Below the pieces are notes generated by a model. The model searched no databases and had not been told where the DNA came from. It worked only from the letters and a program-made list of their open reading frames with translations. Below, in pieces: positions 1 through 5,417 of a stretch of 6,278 bases of DNA; position 1 is the first letter of the stretch; each line of letters opens with the position of its first letter. The translations under genes were made by a program, and so were the position numbers. The stretch comes from SAR202 cluster bacterium. GTDB taxonomy: Bacteria; Chloroflexota; Dehalococcoidia; Lucifugimonadales; UBA826. The DNA lies in contig VFFY01000051.1 in NCBI GenBank assembly GCA_009392675.1, forward strand, positions 1 through 6,278, written 5' to 3'.

Positions 1-888
1 CAATCGTATTAAAAAACAAAGCACAGTAGGAAAACCAGCCTTAAACCTGTCACCTAAGAGCCCTGCAGTTATCACTCCTGCAAGTGCAAACACACCCATT
101 ATTGCTAATAAATTACCCGCGAATTGATCTCTGACACCGTTATCAGTTGCGAAAGATGCTATATGTGTAGCCATGAAAAAGTCTTGGAATCCGCATAAGG
201 CATAAACTACTATCACAATGGCAAATTTTGTCGAGATAGTGAATCTTAGTAAATGTGGTGCTGAACTGGATGAAAATTCGGTGGGATGGCCCTCATATCG
301 TTCAGGGCTATCTGGCAAGAAGCTCACGAATTTAGCCTGAAACAGCAGTAGAGGAATAAGAACTGAAGCTGCCCCCACAGCTAAATATACATGGGATATC
401 CTCCAACCTACCTCAAACACAATTAGTGTCAAAACAGAGATAATGATGAGCTGACCGAACCCGAATCCAGACATGGCAATACTATTGGCTAAACCAGCCC
501 GATTCGGAAATGCCCTTCCTACCATAACGGACACAGCCAAAATCGAGAACCCTGAGTGACCTAATGCAAAAACTATTCCGTAAAAAAATATGAACTGCCA
601 TGGAGTCTGGACAATCGCAACTAAGCCGAACCCAAGCGAGGTTATCGCAATAGATATAATCATTATCCGTATAAGACTGTAACGGTCGATTAGCCGTCCA
701 TATATTGGCATGACTAAGGCAGACACTACAAAAAAAGTTGTAGCAGCCATTGTTGTCTCTGCTCTGGCCCAACCCAGGTCTTCAGACATAGGTTTAAGCA
801 CGATTCCAAAAGCGAATCTCAGACCGCTGGAAAAAAATAATAGTGTGAAAGCAACAGTCAGAGTAAACCAAGCATTTTTAATTGCCAA
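1..888 (-). CDS. MFS transporter, oxalate/formate antiporter-like (3' end beyond window)
   Basis: An open frame runs without a stop from 888 to the window edge (296 codons); the C-terminal part is missing. It encodes a hydrophobic major-facilitator permease of the inner membrane. Helix 1 lies at about residues 8-31 and carries GLRFAFGIVLKP, followed by EDLGWARAE; this resembles monocarboxylate and oxalate/formate antiporter-type carriers. The MFS motif A equivalent GRLIDRY lies at about 64-70 between helices 2 and 3. About eight helices are visible, with a hydrophilic central loop after helix 6 (PDSPERYEGHP) as expected between the two six-helix halves. No ATG or GTG lies between the upstream in-frame stop and the first helix. 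A TTG at 888 has a strong purine-rich ribosome binding site 7 nt upstream, so I chose it. The gene follows the hydroxy-acid oxidase gene by 89 bp on the same strand, which suggests transport of a related organic acid. The substrate is not determined. Confidence 0.85.
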   Translation of the reverse strand, partial: MAIKNAWFTLTVAFTLLFFSSGLRFAFGIVLKPMSEDLGWARAETTMAATTFFVVSALVMPIYGRLIDRYSLIRIMIISIAITSLGFGLVAIVQTPWQFIFFYGIVFALGHSGFSILAVSVMVGRAFPNRAGLANSIAMSGFGFGQLIIISVLTLIVFEVGWRISHVYLAVGAASVLIPLLLFQAKFVSFLPDSPERYEGHPTEFSSSSAPHLLRFTISTKFAIVIVVYALCGFQDFFMATHIASFATDNGVRDQFAGNLLAIMGVFALAGVITAGLLGDRFKAGFPTVLCFLIRL

Positions 889-892
889 ACAA

Positions 893-903
893 CCCCCTCC
901 CCC
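893..903 (-). promoter_or_regulatory. Ribosome binding site that decides the TTG start of the MFS gene
   Basis: Read on the minus strand this is an 11-nt purine run, GGGGGAGGGGG, containing a perfect GGAGG core at 900-896. The core sits 7 nt before the TTG at 888. Because no ATG or GTG lies in frame before the first membrane helix, this site is the main argument for a TTG start. Confidence 0.65.
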
Positions 904-977
904 GTGAAGGTATCTGTGGATGAAATACTGGGGTTCTTAAATTATCTATTCTTGGAAAATCACGATGGTTTCACGCT

Positions 978-2105
978 TCAAATTGTGACATACGACCTAT
1001 TTAAATCACCTACTTTATTTACTCCCAAATAAGCTATTGCAAGGTCGAGTTCAGTTTTAAGAATATCTAGCACACCAAATACACCTTGTTCACCATCAAC
1101 ACATAATCCCCAGAAGATTGGGCGGCCAACAAGGACCGCTCTAGCTCCCAAACATAGGGCCTTGGCAACATCCATACCTCTCCTAATTCCTGAGTCAAAG
1201 AATACCTCGATCCGCTCATTCACCGCTGGAGCTATCTCCGCCAGAACCCCTATGGACGAATTTGTTCCATCCATGTGCCGAGCGCCATGATTAGAAACCG
1301 TAATTCCATCAAACCCTACATCCGCGCAACGCTTTGCGTCCTCAATGTTTCTTACCCCCTTAACGATTACGGGCAGGTCTGTTAGCCCACGAAACCACTC
1401 TATATCATCCCAGGTCATTGATTTATCACCGGTTCCTGCTGATACTGGTTCATCTTTTTCTGACATGCCATATATGTACTCGCGTAAGTGGGGATCAGAT
1501 AACAGAAATTCCTCGTTACCCTCAACACTGCCCCAACTCAAATGATTTTGAATTGAGAAATTATTTCTAATCTCACTTTCTCTCCTACTCGGTATCGGGG
1601 CATCTGCGGTAAGGACGATTGCTTTATAACCAGCCTGCTTTGCTCTTTTGACAAAATGTTCCTGAATCTCTCTGCTGTGTTGTCCAATTTGAAACCATTT
1701 AGGACCAGGTGTCTCATCTGCAATCTTTTCTAATGAGTAACCAGAGTTGGTTGGAGTTGAGTAGACGGTCCCATGCCCGTGAGATGCTCTGGCCGAGGCT
1801 AACTCCCCATCAGGATGCATATGAAGTTGTCCGCCTGCTGGGGTTAGCATAATCGGGATATCTATTTTATCGCCCAAAACCGTGGTGCTCAGATCACGAC
1901 AATCTACATCTCTAAATATCCTGGGATTAACTATTATGTCTTCTAGAGCTTGTCGGTTTCTCCGAAGAGTTATTTCATCCTGAGCCCCAGATCTTACATA
2001 GTCAGACAACTCTTTAGACATTTTCCCATAAGAAGCTTTCTCATAATCAGCAAGTGTTATTAGATTATTTTTGTCCACGACTTCTCCCTTTTGATTAACG
2101 ATCAA
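978..2105 (-). CDS. FMN-dependent alpha-hydroxy-acid dehydrogenase/oxidase
   Basis: This 375-residue protein matches the glycolate oxidase / lactate dehydrogenase / mandelate dehydrogenase family over its full length (usual length about 360-400). It is a single TIM-barrel FMN domain oxidising 2-hydroxy acids to 2-keto acids. Aligned by eye with spinach glycolate oxidase, the catalytic or flavin-contacting residues kept are Tyr36 (Tyr24), Lys249 in VKGV (Lys230), His273 and Arg276 in SNHGAR (His254, Arg257), Asp304 in FFDSGIRRG and Arg328 in VGRP. Two substrate-pocket positions differ: Gly141 in FQIG where the family normally has Tyr129 (FQLY), and Asn120 where glycolate oxidase has Trp108. 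The substrate is therefore probably not glycolate. No signal peptide or membrane segment is visible, so it is likely cytoplasmic. The start given is a TTG with AAGGA at 2116-2112. A GTG at 2078 with GGGAG at 2088-2084 would place Tyr36 at residue 27, close to the family norm, and is an equally good start. The frame is intact, between the MATE and MFS genes. Confidence 0.93.
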   Translation of the reverse strand: MIVNQKGEVVDKNNLITLADYEKASYGKMSKELSDYVRSGAQDEITLRRNRQALEDIIVNPRIFRDVDCRDLSTTVLGDKIDIPIMLTPAGGQLHMHPDGELASARASHGHGTVYSTPTNSGYSLEKIADETPGPKWFQIGQHSREIQEHFVKRAKQAGYKAIVLTADAPIPSRRESEIRNNFSIQNHLSWGSVEGNEEFLLSDPHLREYIYGMSEKDEPVSAGTGDKSMTWDDIEWFRGLTDLPVIVKGVRNIEDAKRCADVGFDGITVSNHGARHMDGTNSSIGVLAEIAPAVNERIEVFFDSGIRRGMDVAKALCLGARAVLVGRPIFWGLCVDGEQGVFGVLDILKTELDLAIAYLGVNKVGDLNRSYVTI

Positions 2106-2116
2106 TTTGATTCCTT
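2084..2116 (-). promoter_or_regulatory. Two competing ribosome binding sites for the hydroxy-acid oxidase
   Basis: Two candidate Shine-Dalgarno sequences precede two in-frame non-ATG starts. AAGGA at 2116-2112 lies 6 nt before TTG 2105. GGGAG at 2088-2084 lies 5 nt before GTG 2078. The second is the stronger match and gives an N-terminus closer to the family length. The sequence does not decide between them, and no ATG alternative exists near this end. Confidence 0.45.
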
Positions 2117-2318
2117 ATCCACCTGTAGATAAAAGTTTCTGTGAATTCCAATAAATCAAAACTAAAACAACACCAAAACTGATTGAAGGCAATCCAGTGA
2201 GCACTCTGATTCATCGGTGTAGGCACTTTATAAATCCATCAAACCATTTTTCGGTTCTTATCGCCTGACATGAACAGCCTAACTTTTTTTCACTAATATA
2301 TCGACTTTCTCTTTCATC
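2106..2318. other. 213-bp noncoding gap between MATE and oxidase genes
   Basis: Stops interrupt all frames and no RNA gene is recognisable. On the minus strand I found no good sigma70 pair: candidates such as TTGGTG (2176-2171) with TATTGG (2153-2148) match the -10 at only three of six positions. No hairpin followed by a T-run is present after the MATE stop. The gap is long enough to hold a separate promoter for the oxidase and MFS genes, but I cannot place one with confidence. Confidence 0.4.
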
Positions 2319-3743
2319 TTAGGTTGCCTGCTGGCTTTCTATCACCCTCATACTTTGCCATTTGCCGCCTTTAAACCTGAGGTAATACACAATTCCAAGG
2401 CAGAGTACATACGCGACACCTGAAATCCATGCAACATTCAAGCCCAGGTGGAAGACTTCAATTATTAGAAATGTAGGTGCTATGAGGACGATGAGCCCTG
2501 TGAGACATATGGTTAACATAATGAAAGCAGTGTCCCCGGCCCCCTTAAGCGCGGACGAAAATATAATTGCTAGGGAATCAAATATTGACCAGAGTGCTAT
2601 AAACCTCAATGCTACTAAAGCGGTACTTTTTATTGATTCAAATTCAATTGGGTCAGCCTTAGCTGAAAATGGATAAATAAATAAATTTGGTATCAAAAGA
2701 TAAAGCATGGCAAGGATAGTCATATAGGTAAAAGAAATCTGCAAGGCTGAAGAAGTGGCAATTTTTGCCTGCCCGGGCTCATTGGCTCCCAGAGATTGCC
2801 CGACCAAAATCGATACTGTTATCCCTAAACCAATCATAGGCATAAAGGCCAGCATACTAACGTTAAACGCTATACTTGCTGCCGCCAATTCCGTTGCGCC
2901 GAGTCTGCCGATCAACAATATGAATAATGAAAACGCTGCTATGTCTAGGAAAAATTGAATTCCATTAGGGAGGCCGTACCTGATGAGCCTTTTGAACAAA
3001 GCTGGATCATATTTCCACCCTGTGCGTGTCTTATATTTTGAATTATTTTCGTTGGAAAAAACTAAAATTGAAAGGATCAAAAAGTTTAGCATTCCCGATA
3101 TAAAGGTAGATAAGCCCGCTCCTGATATCCCCATTTCCGGCATGCCTAAATTCCCAAAAATCAGGAGGTAGTTGAGTGCAATATTTACAGCTGTTGCGGC
3201 GAAAGTAGACCACATGATTGGATATGTTTTGCCACGACCACTGAAAAAACCAGCTACTGCGCCTTGGGCAACTGGGAATATCCCACCTAAAGTTAGATAA
3301 ACCCAATACTCTGATTCTAAGATTTGTACCTCGGGACTATGACCAATCAAAGAGAAAATTGTCTTTGGGAACAATGCAGTGAAAGCTATCAGTACGCCTC
3401 CCAAAACGGAAAAATATATTCCCTGCCACATCGCTGGTCCAACCCTTTCTGGTCGTGAAGCTCCGATGTATTGTGCCACGAAGGTACTAACGTAACCAGA
3501 AGTCCCCATAAATAGACTGATCAAAGTGAAACACAACATTCCTGTGGGCAACGCCGCTGCCAATGCATCGGGTGAATACCAAGATAAAAACATTCTGTCT
3601 ATGAATTGCTGAACAGACCAGGATCCTGTACTTAATATTAGAGGGAACGCAACCTTTAGAACTTGCAGGTAACCATTTCTTTGTCGCCATCGTTGGGAAA
3701 AAGACGATTTTATGTTGTAGAGGGGCAGATTAATCTCCTGCAT
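2319..3743 (-). CDS. MATE-family efflux transporter
   Basis: This is a complete 474-residue polytopic membrane protein, the usual length for MATE (NorM/DinF-type) drug or metabolite exporters driven by Na+ or H+. Two pseudo-symmetric halves are visible. VSTFVAQYIGASRPERVGPA at residues 85-104 is echoed by VSILVGQSLGANEPGQAKIA at 310-329, the post-helix-2 motif of each MatE domain. NYLLIFGNLGMPEMGISGAG at 191-210 is the typical end of helix 5 and start of helix 6. About twelve helices are expected, with a hydrophilic loop near 231-250. The ATG at 3743 has no recognisable Shine-Dalgarno upstream. An AGGAG inside codons 2-3 (3739-3735) lies 6 nt before a CTG, so a slightly later start or leader-independent initiation is possible. 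A candidate promoter lies at 3806-3777. The exported substrate cannot be deduced. The gene leads the leftward group and may protect the cell from an intermediate of the neighbouring oxidations (inference). Confidence 0.94.
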   Translation of the reverse strand: MQEINLPLYNIKSSFSQRWRQRNGYLQVLKVAFPLILSTGSWSVQQFIDRMFLSWYSPDALAAALPTGMLCFTLISLFMGTSGYVSTFVAQYIGASRPERVGPAMWQGIYFSVLGGVLIAFTALFPKTIFSLIGHSPEVQILESEYWVYLTLGGIFPVAQGAVAGFFSGRGKTYPIMWSTFAATAVNIALNYLLIFGNLGMPEMGISGAGLSTFISGMLNFLILSILVFSNENNSKYKTRTGWKYDPALFKRLIRYGLPNGIQFFLDIAAFSLFILLIGRLGATELAAASIAFNVSMLAFMPMIGLGITVSILVGQSLGANEPGQAKIATSSALQISFTYMTILAMLYLLIPNLFIYPFSAKADPIEFESIKSTALVALRFIALWSIFDSLAIIFSSALKGAGDTAFIMLTICLTGLIVLIAPTFLIIEVFHLGLNVAWISGVAYVLCLGIVYYLRFKGGKWQSMRVIESQQAT

Positions 3744-3776
3744 AAAAATGAAACTTATTAAACGATGACCTTATCA

Positions 3777-3806
3777 ATTTTATCTTCTAAGTCGACGGAA
3801 TGTGAA
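3777..3806 (-). promoter_or_regulatory. Candidate sigma70 promoter for the MATE gene
   Basis: On the minus strand TTCACA (3806-3801, five of six matches to TTGACA) and TAAAAT (3782-3777, five of six matches to TATAAT) are separated by 18 bp. A start about 7 nt downstream would give a short leader of roughly 25 nt before the ATG at 3743. AT-rich sequence yields chance matches, so this is a prediction only. Confidence 0.45.
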
Positions 3807-3814
3807 CTATTTAA

Positions 3815-3840
3815 TTTTATTTGAGCCAGACATAATAAAA
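3815..3840. repeat. 7-bp inverted repeat in the divergent gap
   Basis: TTTTATT at 3815-3821 is the exact reverse complement of AATAAAA at 3834-3840, with a 12-bp centre. It lies just upstream of the candidate MATE -35 box and overlaps the best plus-strand -10-like hexamer, where an operator for both directions could sit. The arms are purely A/T in an AT-rich region, so chance is a real alternative. Confidence 0.3.
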
Positions 3841-3909
3841 AGCTAAATGAAAGCGTTAACTTGGAGGTGCTGCTAAACTTGTGATTAGCTGATTAATACA
3901 GCATTTCTT

Positions 3910-3914
3910 GGAGG
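3910..3914 (+). promoter_or_regulatory. Ribosome binding site of the lactonase
   Basis: A perfect GGAGG lies only 4 nt before the ATG at 3919, shorter than the usual 5-9 nt but still workable. It supports this ATG as the operon's first start. Confidence 0.6.
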
Positions 3915-3918
3915 CACA

Positions 3919-4932
3919 ATGAGGCAAATTTTGTATGTTTCCCTTGCGGGAGAAAATCGAATCAGTTGTTGGTCAATTGATGGTGACAGCGGACGCTTGA
4001 AGCACTTAAAAGATACCGAAGTAGGTGATAGACCCGCCCCGTTGGCTGCCGACCTCGATAACTCGCTTCTTTTCGTAGGTAGAAGAGATGTACCTTGTGT
4101 CACATCTTATAGATTTAATAGTTTGACTGGAGATCTAATTCATGTAGATGATGGTCCGAAACTTGAAGGTGACCCTTGCTACATTTCATTGGATAAAACG
4201 AACAGGTATGTTTTGGCTGCTTACTATGAAGCTGGTGCAGTTTCGGTACATTCGAACAACGAGGGTATTTTCACTGGGGAAAAGGCATGGATGCAGACTG
4301 GGAATGGAGCTCATTGTATTTTCACAGACCCTGATAATTCTCATGCTTTACTTCCACATATTGCGGGAGAAAGAGGTATAAACACGATTTTGAAATATGA
4401 TTTTAATGAAGATACCGGAATGCTTAGCCCATCGGAAACAGAATCTGTTAAACAACCGGATAACAGAGGACCGAGGCATTATACTTTCCATCCTAGCGGG
4501 GAGTATGTTTTTTTCTCCAATGAACAAGATAACAGTGTAACTTCTTACAGGTATCAGCAAGGGGATATGGAGGAGTTGCAGACTATCTCTACTTTGCCTG
4601 CCCATTATGCTGGTGTAAATACTTGTGCCCAGATCAAAATCACTCCTAATGGCAAATTTATCTATGCTCCTAATAGAGGCCATAATTCATTAGCTGGATT
4701 TTCGGTTAACTCAAATACAGGGCAGCTAAAATCCATCGGAAGGACCCAAACTGAGGCTATTCCTAGGGTATTGGATATAGACGGGACCGGCCAATTCCTA
4801 TACTCCGCTGGGCTTGGAACAGGGTTTATCTCAGTTTTCAGAATAAGTGATACCGGTAACCTTCAATTCATTGATAGGTTTCAGGTAGGGAAAGAACCTA
4901 TGTGGATTCTTGTTTTGCCGGTGCCTGAATAA
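3919..4932 (+). CDS. Lactonase, 6-phosphogluconolactonase (YbhE/Pgl) beta-propeller family
   Basis: This 337-residue protein aligns by eye along its whole length with E. coli YbhE/Pgl (331 residues), a seven-bladed beta-propeller that hydrolyses 6-phosphogluconolactone. Shared landmarks are YVSLAGENRI near the N-terminus, GAH at 130-132, GPRHYTFHPSGEY at 184-196 with NE at 201-202, ITPNGKFIYAPNR at 241-253, TEAIPR at 278-283 and GKEPMW at 324-329 near the C-terminus. Repeating GxxxY/F-V-x-(N/R) strands mark the blades. No signal peptide is present, so it acts in the cytoplasm. The ATG has GGAGG 4 nt upstream. It is the first gene of an operon, with the iron-sulfur subunit starting 2 bp after its stop. 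No glucose-6-phosphate dehydrogenase or other pentose-phosphate gene is nearby, so its lactone is more likely a product linked to the molybdenum enzyme (inference). The same fold family includes fungal carboxymuconate-cyclising enzymes, so lactone formation is an alternative role. Confidence 0.92.
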   Translation: MRQILYVSLAGENRISCWSIDGDSGRLKHLKDTEVGDRPAPLAADLDNSLLFVGRRDVPCVTSYRFNSLTGDLIHVDDGPKLEGDPCYISLDKTNRYVLAAYYEAGAVSVHSNNEGIFTGEKAWMQTGNGAHCIFTDPDNSHALLPHIAGERGINTILKYDFNEDTGMLSPSETESVKQPDNRGPRHYTFHPSGEYVFFSNEQDNSVTSYRYQQGDMEELQTISTLPAHYAGVNTCAQIKITPNGKFIYAPNRGHNSLAGFSVNSNTGQLKSIGRTQTEAIPRVLDIDGTGQFLYSAGLGTGFISVFRISDTGNLQFIDRFQVGKEPMWILVLPVPE

Positions 4933-4934
4933 AT

Positions 4935-5417
4935 ATGGAAAATCATGCCACGCAGATAACCTTTAAAGTCAATGGAGAACAGCACACCCTAGATATCGAT
5001 AACAGGTTCACTTTATTGGATATTCTTCGAGACAGATTGAATCTAACGGGTGCAAAAAAAGGGTGTGATTTAGGTGAGTGTGGTGCTTGCACAGTCATAC
5101 TTGACGGTAAAGCCGTAAATGCATGCCAAATTCTAGGTGTGAAAATAACCTCTTCTGAGATCAAAACTATTGAAGGATTGAGCCAAGGGGATATGTTGCA
5201 TCCATTACAAATTTCTTTCATTGATAATGATGGAGGCCAGTGTGGCTACTGTACCCCTGGGTTCATCATGGGTGCATATCCTCTTTTTGAATCACAGGCA
5301 AATGTTTCTGTGGAAGAAATAAGGCTGGCATTGGCGGGAAATTTATGTCGCTGCAATGCCTATGGGGCCATTATAGATTCAGTTGTGGGCGCCATAGGCA
5401 TTAAGGCTGATGGTTGA
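4935..5417 (+). CDS. [2Fe-2S]-binding small subunit of a xanthine dehydrogenase-family molybdenum hydroxylase
   Basis: The 160-residue length is typical of CoxS-type small subunits. An N-terminal plant-ferredoxin domain (about 7-80) holds Cys44, Cys49, Cys52 and Cys64 in CDLGECGACT with the downstream AC. A C-terminal helical domain holds Cys103 and Cys106 in GGQCGYCTPGF and Cys138 and Cys140 in GNLCRCN. All eight ligands for the two clusters are therefore present. Gln102, next to Cys103, is the position that in related structures contacts the molybdopterin cofactor. The subunit passes electrons from the molybdenum site towards FAD or another acceptor. The start lies 2 bp after the lactonase stop with no clear Shine-Dalgarno, which suggests translational coupling. 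The stop overlaps the start of the large subunit. No twin-arginine signal is seen, so the enzyme is probably cytoplasmic. Confidence 0.96.
   Translation: MENHATQITFKVNGEQHTLDIDNRFTLLDILRDRLNLTGAKKGCDLGECGACTVILDGKAVNACQILGVKITSSEIKTIEGLSQGDMLHPLQISFIDNDGGQCGYCTPGFIMGAYPLFESQANVSVEEIRLALAGNLCRCNAYGAIIDSVVGAIGIKADG

Larger units (their letters stand above)
3744..3918. promoter_or_regulatory. Divergent intergenic control region
   Basis: The 175-bp AT-rich gap separates the start codons of the MATE gene (leftward) and the lactonase operon (rightward) and must hold promoters for both. The leftward side has a good candidate (3806-3777). On the plus strand the best -10-like hexamer is CATAAT at 3831-3836, but its -35 is poor. 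The gap also holds a 7-bp inverted repeat (3815-3840) and repeated GCTAAA elements (3842 and 3872) with an inverted TTAGC at 3885. No regulator gene adjoins it. Confidence 0.5.

Noticed and set aside
482..772. 96-codon minus-strand frame
   Set aside because: It overlaps the MFS gene in another frame on the same strand; its translation is Cys-rich and unlike any family, whereas the MFS frame is continuous and recognisable.
710..907. 65-codon plus-strand frame
   Set aside because: It lies antisense to the MFS gene start, with no ribosome binding site or recognisable domain.
889..977. Possible terminator or promoter between the oxidase and MFS genes
   Set aside because: No stem with a following T-run and no good -35/-10 pair could be found on the minus strand; apart from the MFS ribosome binding site the gap shows nothing.
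2284..2290. Run of seven T as a possible terminator
   Set aside because: No stable GC-rich stem precedes it on the plus strand, no plus-strand gene ends there, and on the minus strand it reads as A.
3885..4103. 72-codon minus-strand frame across the lactonase start
   Set aside because: Most of it is antisense to the lactonase, and it carries no recognisable motif; its protein looks like a shadow of the coding strand.
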